Assembly: GCA_965204165.1 (NCBI GenBank)
Contig: OZ241969.1
Location: 2,666,001-2,730,000, forward strand
Source of the DNA: VYFG01 sp965204165
GTDB taxonomy: Bacteria; Pseudomonadota; Gammaproteobacteria; Arenicellales; Poriferihabitantaceae
Direction of reading: 5' to 3'
Length of the DNA: 64,000 nt
Below the pieces are notes generated by a model. It worked only from the letters and a program-made list of their open reading frames with translations, was not told the DNA's origin and did no database searches. Positions 1 to 9,735 of the stretch are shown here, one piece after another (positions within the stretch are counted from its first letter, which is position 1; each line of letters starts with the position of its first letter). The position numbers were made by a program, and so were the translations under genes.

Positions 1-7
1 TCCTGAA

Positions 8-1318
8 TTGGGTTCTTTCCTGTCGTTCGGCCTTGACGAATGGCTGGACCATATCCAGCGCCAGCACTGGCGCACCATCGACCTGAAGCTCGACCGGGTC
101 TCCAGGGTCTGGCAGCGGCTCGGAGGCTCCCGTCCGCCCTTCGTCATCACCGTGGCAGGCACCAACGGCAAGGGGTCCTGCGTGGCCATGCTGGAATCCG
201 TCCTGCGCCGGGCCGGGAACCGCACCGGCAGCTATACCTCGCCGCACCTCGTCCGCTACAACGAACGCATCTGCGTCGATGGCCGGCCGGCCTCCGACGC
301 CGAGATCGTCGATGCGTTCCGACGCATACAGGCCGCCTGCGGTGATGTCGGCCTGACCTATTTCGAATACGGCACCCTCTGCGCCCTGCTGGTTTTCCGG
401 GCGCGCTGCGTGGACGTGGCGATCCTCGAGACCGGCATGGGGGGGCGCCTGGATGCGGTGAACATGATCGACAACGACCTCGCCCTGATCACTTCGGTGG
501 GCCTGGACCACATGCAGTGGCTGGGATCGGACCGGGAGCAGATCGGCAGGGAGAAGGCCGGCGTGATCAGGTCCGGCGCCTTCGTGGTGAGCACCGACCC
601 GGCGCCCCCCGCCGCCATCGCCGACACCGCGGCGGACCTGGGGGCGCTGCTGCTGCAGGCCGGGGAGCAGTACGCGATCGAACCCGGTCCGGACGGGAAA
701 ACCTGCCGCTGGCGGAGCGAACACCCGGCAGTGCCGGAAGACTGGCGCCGGCTGGCGGGCCTGCCGCTGCCACTGCCCGGCGACTGGCAGCCGCATAACC
801 TGGGCGGGACGGTCGCCGCGCTGGCGCTGACGTCGGGCGCCACCGGGGTGGCACCCGTCCACCTGGTCCCGGGGCTGTCCTCGGCCCGGTTGCCGGGACG
901 CTGCGAGATCGTCGGCCGGGAGCCCCTGACCATCATCGACGTGGCCCATAACGCCGACTCCGCCGCGGGGCTTGCGCGGTTCCTGGACACCAATCCCGTA
1001 CCCGGGGAAACCCACGGGGTCTTCGGCGTGCTGGCCGACAAGGCGCTCCCCGGCGTGCTGGACGACCTCGGGATGCGGGTGAACCGCTGGCACCTGGCCG
1101 GGATCGACGAGGAACGGGGGCAGTCCGGCGAGGCGCTGGCCCGGAAGATGCGGCTGCTGTATCCGGACATGGAGGCGGAAACCTACCGGGATGCGGTGCG
1201 GGCCTTCCAGGGCGCCCGCGCCCAAGCCCGGCCGGTCGACCGGGTGGTGGCCTTTGGTTCATTCCACGTGGTCGGTGATATAATCGGGTCTTTCGAAAGG
1301 ACCAGCGTTCCGCAGTAG
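8..1318 (+). CDS. folC: Folylpolyglutamate synthase / dihydrofolate synthase
   Basis: Cytosolic ATP-dependent ligase that adds glutamate to dihydropteroate and to folates. The Mur-ligase P-loop GTNGKGS lies at residues 51-57, followed by TSPHLVRYNERI, a family hallmark, and FEYGTLCAL. The length of about 436 aa fits the family (E. coli about 420). The first visible start is TTG at position 8. The frame is open to the window edge, so the true start may lie outside. It is followed by the SPOR-protein gene, cvpA and purF, the usual gammaproteobacterial order. Confidence 0.95.
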   Translation: MGSFLSFGLDEWLDHIQRQHWRTIDLKLDRVSRVWQRLGGSRPPFVITVAGTNGKGSCVAMLESVLRRAGNRTGSYTSPHLVRYNERICVDGRPASDAEIVDAFRRIQAACGDVGLTYFEYGTLCALLVFRARCVDVAILETGMGGRLDAVNMIDNDLALITSVGLDHMQWLGSDREQIGREKAGVIRSGAFVVSTDPAPPAAIADTAADLGALLLQAGEQYAIEPGPDGKTCRWRSEHPAVPEDWRRLAGLPLPLPGDWQPHNLGGTVAALALTSGATGVAPVHLVPGLSSARLPGRCEIVGREPLTIIDVAHNADSAAGLARFLDTNPVPGETHGVFGVLADKALPGVLDDLGMRVNRWHLAGIDEERGQSGEALARKMRLLYPDMEAETYRDAVRAFQGARAQARPVDRVVAFGSFHVVGDIIGSFERTSVPQ

Positions 1319-1429
1319 CTACACGGCCGCCTGCGCCAACCCCGTCAGCCGGTTTGCCACGTCTCCATGACCGCCCCCCCGATCCCAAGAGCCTGAGTTC
1401 GCCTATCGTTCGCCTTCCCATGCCCGCCG

Positions 1430-2119
1430 ATGCTTAAATCCGCCAAGGGAGCAGAACCCGAATACGAACTGAAGCACCGCATCACCGGTGCGATCATACT
1501 GGTGGCCGCCGCGGTCCTGGTGATTCCCATGCTGCTGTCGGGGCCGGGCCCGGAAGGGGATGGCGACCTCCGGAACCCGGAGTCCTCCTCTCAGTCGCGT
1601 ATCGTGCCGCTGGACCTCAGCGAGATCCTGCCCGCCTCCGGCGAGGGCGGCGAGGATCTCCCGCTCGCGGCCGTGGAGGACCAGCAGCCGACGCTGCTGG
1701 ACCTGACCGAAAACAATGACGGCGAAACCACGCAGGCCGAATCCCGGTCCGTCCCGGACCAGGGCGAGGATGCCCAGGATGAATCCGCCCGGCCCGCGCT
1801 GGTGATGACACGGATTCCGGATACTCCGGAGGAGCAGGCCGAAGCCCAGGCAAGGGCGGACACGGCCGCGAAGGCAGAGAGCCAGGGGGACTGGTTCGTG
1901 CGCGTGGGTACCTTCTCGAAACCGGCCAATGCGGACCGGGTGTTCAAACTGCTGACCGAAAACGGATACGCGCCGAAAAGGACGCCCGTGTCCACCTCCG
2001 AGGGCAGTTCCACCCGCGTCTGGCTCGGACCCTATGCCGAGGAAAAGGCGATAGAGGTCAGCAATCGCATGAAAGACCTGGTGGACGAGAAGGGATACGT
2101 CACCAAGGACAGCTCCTGA
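1430..2119 (+). CDS. dedD: SPOR-domain cell-division/envelope protein (DedD-like)
   Basis: 229 aa bitopic inner-membrane protein. A short basic N-terminus precedes one membrane segment at about residues 18-39. A long acidic, low-complexity periplasmic linker follows, and a SPOR domain occupies about residues 150-225 (start near DWFVRVGTF). SPOR domains bind denuded peptidoglycan at the division septum. Position between folC and cvpA matches dedD in Enterobacteria and Pseudomonas. The linker is not conserved in the family, so the name rests on architecture and synteny. Confidence 0.85.
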   Translation: MLKSAKGAEPEYELKHRITGAIILVAAAVLVIPMLLSGPGPEGDGDLRNPESSSQSRIVPLDLSEILPASGEGGEDLPLAAVEDQQPTLLDLTENNDGETTQAESRSVPDQGEDAQDESARPALVMTRIPDTPEEQAEAQARADTAAKAESQGDWFVRVGTFSKPANADRVFKLLTENGYAPKRTPVSTSEGSSTRVWLGPYAEEKAIEVSNRMKDLVDEKGYVTKDSS

Positions 2120-2139
2120 CCCCGCCGCGATTACCCAGC

Positions 2140-2637
2140 ATGAGCCCGGTCGACATCGTCATCCTTGTCATTCTCACGCTTTCCACCCTGATCGGTGTCT
2201 TCCGCGGGTTGATCCGGGAAGTGCTCTCCCTGGCCTCCTGGATCGTCGCGCTGTACGTGGCCTGGCTGTTCGCCGCCCAGGGCGCGGTCCATCTCGAGCC
2301 CTACATCGGCCAGCCGGCACTGCGCATCGCCGCGGCATTCGCCGGCATTTTCGTGATCATGCTCATCGCCGCCTCCATCCTGAGCTACCTGCTCTACAGG
2401 CTGCTCTACATCTCCGGCATCAGCGGCATGGACCGCTCCCTGGGTGCGGTTTTCGGAATCGCCCGCGGGGTGGTGCTGGTGGCGGCGGTGATCCTGGCCG
2501 CGGTGTACATGGACTTTGCCGCCCAGCCCTGGTGGCAGGGCTCGAAGCTGGTGGTGTATTTCACCCCGGTGACGGACTTCCTGCTGTCCCTGATGCCGCA
2601 GGATGCGGTGGAGAACTTCCGGCCGGCGGTCACCTGA
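2140..2637 (+). CDS. cvpA: CvpA family inner-membrane protein
   Basis: 165 aa protein with four predicted hydrophobic helices, starting MSPVDIVILVILTLSTLIGVF, which is typical of CvpA. Members are needed for colicin V production and envelope stress resistance; the molecular role is unresolved. It begins 20 bp after the SPOR gene and ends 33 bp before purF, so co-transcription is likely, as in E. coli. Confidence 0.93.
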   Translation: MSPVDIVILVILTLSTLIGVFRGLIREVLSLASWIVALYVAWLFAAQGAVHLEPYIGQPALRIAAAFAGIFVIMLIAASILSYLLYRLLYISGISGMDRSLGAVFGIARGVVLVAAVILAAVYMDFAAQPWWQGSKLVVYFTPVTDFLLSLMPQDAVENFRPAVT

Positions 2638-2670
2638 CCCGCTCCGGTGCCCGAACGATGGAGACATGAC

Positions 2671-4200
2671 ATGTGTGGAATCGTCGGCATACTCGATCAC
2701 CAGCCAGTCAATCAACAGCTCTATGACGGCCTGACCGTCGTCCAGCACCGTGGACAGGATGCCGCCGGCATCATGACCAGCGACGGCAACCGGGTGTTCC
2801 TGCGCAAGGACAACGGGCTGGTGCGGGATGTCTTTCATACCCGCCACATGGTGCAGCTGGTCGGCAACATGGGCATCGGCCATGCCCGCTACCCCACCGC
2901 GGGCTGCGACTCCCGGGCCGAGGCGCAGCCGTTCTACGTGAACTCCCCGTTCGGCATCGCGCTGGCGCACAACGGCAACCTCACCAATGCCGACGGGCTC
3001 AGGGAGGAACTGTTCCGCCAGGAACTGCGCCAGATCAACACTACCTCCGATTCGGAAATCCTGCTCAACGTTTTCGCCCATGAACTGCGGGGAAGCATCG
3101 CCAAAAGCCAGATCGAGGTCGGGCCCGAGGAGATCTTCAACGCGGTGCGGGGCGTGATGCGGCGTTGCCGGGGCGCCTACGCCGTGATTGCGATGGTCGT
3201 GGGCGTGGGCATCGTGGCGTTTCGCGATCCCCACGGCATCCGCCCGCTGATTCACGGCACCCGCTCCGATGCCGGTGGCACCGCGCACATGTTCGCGTCC
3301 GAGAGCGTGGCCCTGGACGTGATCGGCTATGAGCGGGTGCGCGACCTGAAACCGGGAGAGGCCATGCTGGTGGACATGGAGGGCACCCTGCATCAGGCGA
3401 GCTGCAGCGAGAAGGCCCGCTACAGTACCTGCATATTCGAATACGTGTACCTGGCGCGTCCCGACTCCATCCTCGACAACGTCTCGGTGTACCAGTCGCG
3501 GATGGAGATGGGCAAACGGCTGGGACGGAAGCTGATCCGCGAGTGGCCGGACCACGACATCGATGTCATCATCCCGGTTCCGGACACCAGCCGCACCGCC
3601 GCACTTGAGGTGGCCAAGGACCTAAGGGTGTCCTACCGGGAGGGTTTCATCAAGAACCGCTACATCGCCCGGACCTTCATCATGCCGGGGCAGGCCGAAC
3701 GCAAGAAATCCGTGCGCCAGAAACTGAACGCGATCGAGGCGGAGTTCGCGGGCAAGAACGTGCTGCTGGTCGACGATTCCATCGTCCGCGGCACCACGTC
3801 TTCCCAGATCATCGAGCTCGCCCGGGAGGCGGGCGCGAAGAAGGTCTATTTCGCCTCCGCGGCGCCCCCGGTGCGCCATCCCAACGTCTATGGCATCGAC
3901 ATGCCGTCGTCCGGCGAACTGGTGGCACACAACCGCAGCATCGACGAGATCTGCACCATCATCGGGGCGGACCGGCTGATCTACCAGGACCTCGAGGACA
4001 TGGTGGAGTCGGTGCAGCGGTTCAACCCGGAACTGGAGCGCTTCGATACCTCGTGTTTCAGCGGCGACTATGTGACCGGGGACGTCACGTCCGCCTACCT
4101 GGCGCTGGTGGACGGCGCACGCAACGACGACGCCAAGACAACCGACCGGGGTGAACTGGACCTCTCGGAACTCAGCGACGTCCAGGCCAGGACGGCCTGA
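2671..4200 (+). CDS. purF: Amidophosphoribosyltransferase
   Basis: First committed enzyme of purine synthesis: PRPP plus glutamine gives 5-phosphoribosylamine. The chosen ATG is followed directly by Cys (MCGIVGILDH), because the N-terminal nucleophile Cys must be exposed after Met removal. A GTG eight codons upstream is in frame but would bury it. The glutaminase motif HNGNLTN and the PRPP loop VLLVDDSIVRGTT are intact. The length of 509 aa is normal. A GGAGA ribosome site lies just upstream. The gene converges with the racemase-family gene. Confidence 0.97.
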   Translation: MCGIVGILDHQPVNQQLYDGLTVVQHRGQDAAGIMTSDGNRVFLRKDNGLVRDVFHTRHMVQLVGNMGIGHARYPTAGCDSRAEAQPFYVNSPFGIALAHNGNLTNADGLREELFRQELRQINTTSDSEILLNVFAHELRGSIAKSQIEVGPEEIFNAVRGVMRRCRGAYAVIAMVVGVGIVAFRDPHGIRPLIHGTRSDAGGTAHMFASESVALDVIGYERVRDLKPGEAMLVDMEGTLHQASCSEKARYSTCIFEYVYLARPDSILDNVSVYQSRMEMGKRLGRKLIREWPDHDIDVIIPVPDTSRTAALEVAKDLRVSYREGFIKNRYIARTFIMPGQAERKKSVRQKLNAIEAEFAGKNVLLVDDSIVRGTTSSQIIELAREAGAKKVYFASAAPPVRHPNVYGIDMPSSGELVAHNRSIDEICTIIGADRLIYQDLEDMVESVQRFNPELERFDTSCFSGDYVTGDVTSAYLALVDGARNDDAKTTDRGELDLSELSDVQARTA

Positions 4201-4251
4201 CCGGTCCTGAATCCGGCGAAGGGCACCCGGGCTGCGTACGCGGTTTCCGGG

Positions 4252-5049
4252 TCACCCGGGTTGCCGCCGCCGTCCGGGCGGGGCGGACTGAACAAAGCCC
4301 GCTGCCGCCAGGTGCCGCTCCGTCTCCTTCTCCCCAAGCGCGATGCCGAGACGGTCCAGGGCGACCAGCAGCGATGCGAGGTTGCTGGTGACCACCGGCT
4401 TGCCGAGTTGTGCCTCGATCTCGGGGATCGCCTCGGTTGCGCGATAGTCGGTGCAGGAAATGACGATTGCCTGCGCCGCCTCGTGGTCCGCCGAGAGCGC
4501 GGTCTCGACGATTTCCCCGGGCCTGGTGTCGCCGACCGCCTCGTTGCTCATCGGCACGGGCGCATCAACCCGGTGCACCGAGCTCATGCCAAAGGACTCG
4601 ATGAAACCGATCGCCAGGTCGTTCAGGGTGGCCACATAGGGAGAGGTGAAGGCAAAACGCCTGATCCCGAGAGCCAGCAGCACCTCCACCAGCGCCGAGG
4701 CCGCGGTCACCGCCGGTACCCCGGCGATTTTCTCGATGCCGTCGCGAAATGCCCGGTCGTATTCCGGCCCCTGGGCGAGCGTCGCCGAGGTGCATCCGTA
4801 GACGATGGCATCGGCCCGGCAGTGCACCAGGCTCTGGATCACATCATCCGCCTGCGTGTCCGAATATTGCCGCATCTGGTCCTCGTCCGGGATGCGGTCC
4901 ACATCGTATCCCCCGGCCCGTGCGAAGTGGAGCGATACACCCGGGGGCGCCAGCATCGCCAGGTCGGGCTCGAGATTGGTGTTGGTGACCGGTACCACGA
5001 CTCCGATGCGCGCCAGTCCCCGGCTCGGGTAGGTGGCGGCCGTCCTCAT
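4252..5049 (-). CDS. Asp/Glu/hydantoin racemase-superfamily enzyme (maleate isomerase-like)
   Basis: 265 aa cytosolic enzyme. Two catalytic-type cysteines are visible, in YGCTSAT (about residue 84) and SCTDYRA (about residue 199), as in the cofactor-independent two-cysteine racemases, arylmalonate decarboxylases and maleate cis-trans isomerases. The N-terminus IGVVVPVTNTNLEPD resembles the maleate isomerase branch. Its start overlaps the stop of the fused hydantoinase gene by an ATGA junction, so the two are translationally coupled and probably act on one substrate. A hydantoin or cyclic imide would fit; the exact substrate cannot be read. Confidence 0.8.
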   Translation of the reverse strand: MRTAATYPSRGLARIGVVVPVTNTNLEPDLAMLAPPGVSLHFARAGGYDVDRIPDEDQMRQYSDTQADDVIQSLVHCRADAIVYGCTSATLAQGPEYDRAFRDGIEKIAGVPAVTAASALVEVLLALGIRRFAFTSPYVATLNDLAIGFIESFGMSSVHRVDAPVPMSNEAVGDTRPGEIVETALSADHEAAQAIVISCTDYRATEAIPEIEAQLGKPVVTSNLASLLVALDRLGIALGEKETERHLAAAGFVQSAPPGRRRQPG

Positions 5050-8000
5050 GCCGCTCCCCTGACGATCTGTCTTCTGCGTTCGGCAGTCGCGGCTTCGTCG
5101 AGGCTGCCGTTACCGGCGAACACAACACCGTAGATCTCCGTTGCCGCCTGCGGTGACACCAGGCCGAGTTGCACGTCGCGCGCCACCGCCAGGGGGTCGC
5201 GTTCGGACGGCTCGCCGTAGCCGCCGCCGCCCGGCGCTTCCCAGTACAGGAGGTCGCCCGCGGGAATCAGTTGCTCTCCCTTGCCGTTGAGGGTCGGCCC
5301 GGAACGCAGCGTGATGCGCCCGGGGGCACCTTCATGTCCGCCGTCACGGCCCCGGGCAGGATATTTCGTGCGCTCGACGCCGGCGAGCAGGAGTATGGGC
5401 GCCCCCTCGCTGCTTTCGAGTTCGATCATTTGACCAAGTCCGCCGCGGAACCTGCCTGGGCCACCGCTGTCGCGGATCAGTTCGCGCCGGCGGATATAGA
5501 GGGGCGCGGTGCTCTCGGCGATTTCCACCGGGGTTCCCCACAGCCCGCTGGGGTAGGCGGTTGCCGACAGTCCGTCCAGCGCCGGCCGTGCGCCCATGCC
5601 TCCCGAATGGCACAGTTCGGTGGCGAAGGCGCTGTTCCCGCCCCCCGGCTGGATCGCGGCGATGCTGCGAAGCGGCAGGTCATACAGACAGGTAGCTCCT
5701 TCCGCCGGTGCAGTCCCGGGCATTGCTCCGTGGAGACAGCCGAGCATCAGGTCGGCCACCATCTGTCCGATGCAGTGGCGCATCGCCACCGGTGCCGGGA
5801 ATTGTGCGTTGAGGATGCAGTCCCTCGGCGCTTCGAACCTGAACGGGCCCAGGGAGCCGGCATTGTTGGGAATGCCGGCGCCGATCAGGCAGCGCAGGGC
5901 GAAAACCGCGTAGGCTTCAGTGTATTTAATGGGCACGTTGATGCCGCGCGCCGAGTGTCCCGAGGTGCCGCTGAAATCGGTGACGATCCGATTGCCGGAG
6001 ACGGTCATGCGCGCCTTCAGCCTGATCTCGAAGTCGTAGCCGTCGGTCATCAGTTCGTTTTCGTAGTCGCCGTCCGGAATCAGTGCAATCGCGGCCTCGG
6101 TGGCGCGCCTGGATGTGTCGAGGATGTGTGCGGCGAGCGGCTCGATGTCGTCGGCCCCGAACTCGCCCAGCATCTCGTCAAGCCGCGCCGCGGCGACGTC
6201 ACAGCAGGCGATCAGGGCATACAGATCTCCCTCGTTGGCAACCGGCGAGCGGGAATTCGCCTTCATGATATCCATCACCAGCGAATTGACCTCGCCATTG
6301 TCGACCAGCTTCATCGGGGGCAGGCTCAGCCCCTCTTCGAAGACATCGCTGCCGTCGGGTCCCATGCCGAGTCCCCCGAGGTCGTACAGGTGCGAGGTGC
6401 AGGCCGTGAAAGCGACCGGTTTGTCCCGGTGGAAGATCGGGGCGAACATCACCACGTCGTTCAGGTGACCGGAACCGATCCAGGGGTCGTTGGTCATGTA
6501 CACGTCGCCGGGCCGCATCGCGTCCATCGGGAAATACGGCAGCATCTTCGAAACCGAAGCCGCCATGGTGTTGACATGTCCCGGCGTGCCGGTCACCGCC
6601 TGGGCCAGCATGCGCCCCTGGAGATCGAAGATGCCCGCGGAAATATCACCGCATTCACGCACGATGGGACTGAACGCGGTACGCATCAGTACCTGCGACT
6701 GTTCCTCCACGACCGCCATCAGGCGGTCCCACATCACCTGCAGGTCAATCGTCGAGTACCGCGGGACTGCCCCTGCCGCGGCACCGGGGCGGGACTCCCG
6801 GCGTGTCATCACGATGTTGCCGGCGGCGTCGACACGCGCGGTGAACGCGGCGGAGACGAAGGTGGTGGTCTGCGGCTCGACAATCAGGGCAGGGCCCCCG
6901 ATCGCGTCGCCGGGCCGGAGGCGTCCGCGCTCGAAGATACCGGCCCTGATGCGCTCACCGGTCGTGCCGATGCAAAGCTCGCGGTGGTCGGTGGCGGCGA
7001 CTTGGCGGGATTCGCCCCCGTCGACAATGACATGCGCCGGCGGAACCCTGTTGCTCACGGTGACCGACCAGTTCATGATCTCGATCCACATGCTCGGTAC
7101 CGCGCGCGCAAAGAGGCGGGCGTACTCGGATTCGAAACGTCCGGCCAGCGTCGGCAGGCTGTGCTCGCTGATGTCGCCGTCAGGGATCCCGACCTCGATC
7201 TCGTGGCCCTGTCCGGCGTACCGCATGAAGGCGATGCGCCGGACCTCGAGGCGCTCGCCCGGCGCACCGGCGGCCACGACCTCCCGCGCTTCTTGCTCGA
7301 GATCCCCGAGCAGCCGGTTGATCTCGTCGAAGGGGAAGGAGTCGACGCGCACGTGGCGGCTGCGGACGATTTCATAGGCCACCGGGGCGTGCAGGAAACC
7401 CACCGCGGAACCGACGCCGGGACTCGGCGGCACGATGATTTCGCCGATGCCGAGCTTTTCCGCGACCCGTGTCGCGTGCAGTGCGCCGTTGCCGCCGAAG
7501 GCGATCATGGTGCACTGACCGAGGTTCTTGCCCTGTTCCACGGCGTGAATCCGCGCCGCGTTGGCCATCGCCTCGTCGACGGTTTTCGAGATGCCGTCGG
7601 CACCGGCGGTTACCGTGGTATCCAGCGGCCCGGCGATCGCGCCGTCGATCGCTGCCCGTGCCAGTTCGGGACGCAGTTCCAGCCGTCCCTCGGCGAAATC
7701 CGCCGGGTCCAGGTAACCGGCCACCAGGTCGGAATCGGTGACCGTGGGCGCCACGCCGCCGCGGCCGTAACAGGCCGGGCCCGGGACGGAGGACGCGCTG
7801 TTCGGTCCGACGCGAAGACGGCCGAGGGGATCCACCGTCGCAATGGAGCCTCCGCCGGCGCCGATCTCGATCATCTCGATCACCGGGATACGCGCCGGAA
7901 TGCCGCTGCCCTTGAGATACCGGTCTGCGCGGTCGATTTCGAAACTGCGTGAGCTGCGTGGACGGGCATCCTCGATCAGGCACACCTTGGCGGTGGTGCC

Positions 8001-8915
8001 GCCCATGTCGAAGGACAGCACGTCGGCGATATCCCGCTGCGCGGCGACGCGCGCGGCGAGGATGGCGCCGCCGCTTGGACCGGATTCGACCAGCCGGACC
8101 GGGAATCGCATCGCGGTCTCGGGCGTGGTGATCCCGCCGCCGGAGGTGATCACGAACAAGGGACAATCGAATCCCCGTCCGGCAAGTGCGGTTTCCAGCT
8201 CGCCCAGGTAGGACGCCATCAATGGCTTGATATAGGCGTTGCATACCGTCGTGCAAAGACGGTCGAATTCGCGCACTTCCGGCGACACCTCCGCCGACAG
8301 CGACACCGGCAGACCGGGCGCAAGTTCGTCCAGCCGCTCACGCACCCGCTGCTCGTGTGCCGGGTTCTGGTAGCTGTGCAGCAGGCAGACGGCCACGCTC
8401 TCGACTCCGTCGTCCAGCAGTCTTCCGATGGCGAGTGCAAGCGAAGCCTCGTCCAGCGCCTCGATGACTTCACCGGAGGCGTTGATGCGTTCGCGCACGC
8501 CGATCATGCGGTCGCGCGGCACGATGCGGTCCGGCTGCCCGATGTTGATGTCGTACTGGTCGTAGCGCCGCTCGTAACCGATCTCGAGGATATCGCGGAA
8601 TCCGTCCGTGGTGATGACGCCGACCTTCGCGCCGCGCCGCTCGATCAGCGCGTTGGTGGCAAGCGTGGTGCCGTGAATCACCGAACGGAAAGCGGCGGGG
8701 GCAAGGCCGGCGGCGTCCAGGGCGTAGCCGACGCCTTCGAGTACGCCTTCCACCGGACGTTCGGGTGTGGTCAGGGCCTTGGCGGTATGTATCCGCTCGC
8801 CGGCCGACAGGGCGATATCGGTGAATGTGCCGCCCACATCCACGCCCATGCGCCAGCCGTCTCCGGGTGGGATGCCGGCCTTGCCGGATTCGTGTTCTTC
8901 AGGTTTGTTCGACAT
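5046..8915 (-). CDS. Fused hydantoinase A/B (5-oxoprolinase-type ATP-dependent amidohydrolase)
   Basis: 1289 aa single chain. Residues about 20-700 are HyuA-like: phosphate-binding GVDVGGTFTD near the start, SGPSGGAILAARV, and the second ATPase signature DMGGTTAK. From about residue 730 (start near STIDLQVMWDRL) to the C-terminus is HyuB, with TAFSPIVRECGD and GHLNDVVMF. HyuA/HyuB open hydantoins, 5-oxoproline or N-methylhydantoin with ATP hydrolysis. The two are often separate genes; fused forms of about 1290 aa are typical of eukaryotic-type 5-oxoprolinases and some bacteria. Coupled to the racemase-family gene. The start ATG is 187 bp from the divergent DUF2834 gene. Confidence 0.92.
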   Translation of the reverse strand: MSNKPEEHESGKAGIPPGDGWRMGVDVGGTFTDIALSAGERIHTAKALTTPERPVEGVLEGVGYALDAAGLAPAAFRSVIHGTTLATNALIERRGAKVGVITTDGFRDILEIGYERRYDQYDINIGQPDRIVPRDRMIGVRERINASGEVIEALDEASLALAIGRLLDDGVESVAVCLLHSYQNPAHEQRVRERLDELAPGLPVSLSAEVSPEVREFDRLCTTVCNAYIKPLMASYLGELETALAGRGFDCPLFVITSGGGITTPETAMRFPVRLVESGPSGGAILAARVAAQRDIADVLSFDMGGTTAKVCLIEDARPRSSRSFEIDRADRYLKGSGIPARIPVIEMIEIGAGGGSIATVDPLGRLRVGPNSASSVPGPACYGRGGVAPTVTDSDLVAGYLDPADFAEGRLELRPELARAAIDGAIAGPLDTTVTAGADGISKTVDEAMANAARIHAVEQGKNLGQCTMIAFGGNGALHATRVAEKLGIGEIIVPPSPGVGSAVGFLHAPVAYEIVRSRHVRVDSFPFDEINRLLGDLEQEAREVVAAGAPGERLEVRRIAFMRYAGQGHEIEVGIPDGDISEHSLPTLAGRFESEYARLFARAVPSMWIEIMNWSVTVSNRVPPAHVIVDGGESRQVAATDHRELCIGTTGERIRAGIFERGRLRPGDAIGGPALIVEPQTTTFVSAAFTARVDAAGNIVMTRRESRPGAAAGAVPRYSTIDLQVMWDRLMAVVEEQSQVLMRTAFSPIVRECGDISAGIFDLQGRMLAQAVTGTPGHVNTMAASVSKMLPYFPMDAMRPGDVYMTNDPWIGSGHLNDVVMFAPIFHRDKPVAFTACTSHLYDLGGLGMGPDGSDVFEEGLSLPPMKLVDNGEVNSLVMDIMKANSRSPVANEGDLYALIACCDVAAARLDEMLGEFGADDIEPLAAHILDTSRRATEAAIALIPDGDYENELMTDGYDFEIRLKARMTVSGNRIVTDFSGTSGHSARGINVPIKYTEAYAVFALRCLIGAGIPNNAGSLGPFRFEAPRDCILNAQFPAPVAMRHCIGQMVADLMLGCLHGAMPGTAPAEGATCLYDLPLRSIAAIQPGGGNSAFATELCHSGGMGARPALDGLSATAYPSGLWGTPVEIAESTAPLYIRRRELIRDSGGPGRFRGGLGQMIELESSEGAPILLLAGVERTKYPARGRDGGHEGAPGRITLRSGPTLNGKGEQLIPAGDLLYWEAPGGGGYGEPSERDPLAVARDVQLGLVSPQAATEIYGVVFAGNGSLDEAATAERRRQIVRGAA

Positions 8916-9102
8916 CTGGGGCCGCTGATGGGAGATGCGTCAATGCTCCGGGCGCAAGAATACCGTCAAGTGCAATGGAACCGGAGGAAGGGAAGGAATG
9001 GGATGGGGTTGTCATTCGGGACCCTGAAATATGGTATGAATCGGCTCCGGTTTCGGCAACCCCCGGACCTGTTTCACGCCAACCCATACCGATCGATTCA
9101 CT

Positions 9103-9453
9103 ATGAACCTGAAAACCTTCTACCTGATGGCAGCTTTCTTGGGCACGGCCCTGCCATGGTTCTATTTTGGCGGCTTCTTCGCTGTCAACGGAATCGACAT
9201 CGCCGCATTTGCCTCTGGCCTGTTCGTCAACGGGGCCGCCGGAGGATTTGCCATCGATGTCCTGATGTCGGTCATGGTCTTCTGGGTCTGGTCGTGGCAC
9301 GACGCCCGGCAGCATCACGTCGCGTCCTGGTGGCTCGTGCTGCCGGCAGGGGTCTGTGTCGGCCTGTCCCTGGCGCTGCCCCTGTATCTGTATCTGCGCC
9401 ACGATCTCATCATGGCGGCTGCCGGAAAGTCTAGCTTGCCGGGCCGGAACTGA
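9103..9453 (+). CDS. DUF2834 family small membrane protein
   Basis: 116 aa with three to four hydrophobic helices. The features WFYFGGFF and VFWVWSWHDAR followed by a final helix and a basic tail fit DUF2834, an uncharacterised family often near redox or carotenoid genes. It is divergent from the hydantoinase gene and monocistronic as far as visible. No function can be assigned. Confidence 0.75.
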   Translation: MNLKTFYLMAAFLGTALPWFYFGGFFAVNGIDIAAFASGLFVNGAAGGFAIDVLMSVMVFWVWSWHDARQHHVASWWLVLPAGVCVGLSLALPLYLYLRHDLIMAAAGKSSLPGRN

Positions 9454-9512
9454 TGCCGCTCAATGCGACCATTCGTTCCACTGGAATCCCGGATCTGCGG
9501 CGGTCGCCTTCC

Positions 9513-9567
9513 GGGAGCGGTTAGGCAGGTATATCCGTGACGCCATCCGGTCACGGAACCCGCTCCC
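9513..9567. repeat. Nested inverted repeat in a convergent gap
   Basis: An outer stem pairs GGGAGCGGTT (9513-9522) with AACCCGCTCCC (9557-9567, one bulged base). An inner stem pairs CCGTGAC (9535-9541) with GTCACGG (9550-9556). It lies between the ends of the DUF2834 gene and lpxH, so it may act as a bidirectional terminator, though no T-tract adjoins it. An AT-rich stretch of about 70 bp follows at 9600-9670; no gene is seen there. Confidence 0.5.
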
Positions 9568-9735
9568 TTCACGGGCGGTTCCATTCGAGCCGGGAAGTGT
9601 TGTTTATTTCAGAAAATAATATTTATATACAATAATATATACTGTAAATTAAAAGTAAATTATACTGAATAGGCGTGGGTATCCGGCTTCGGAGGAATGC
9701 CCCTGTTCCCGCTTCAACCTTGCGGACCGTGAATC

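Noticed and set aside
2647..2670. Upstream GTG start for purF
   Set aside because: It would add eight residues before the catalytic Cys, which must become N-terminal.
2131..3555. 474-codon open frame antisense to cvpA-purF
   Set aside because: Shadow; His/Asp/Gly-rich without motifs.
5169..7952. 927-codon open frame antisense to the hydantoinase gene
   Set aside because: Shadow of the real gene; composition reflects reversed codon bias and no family motif is visible.
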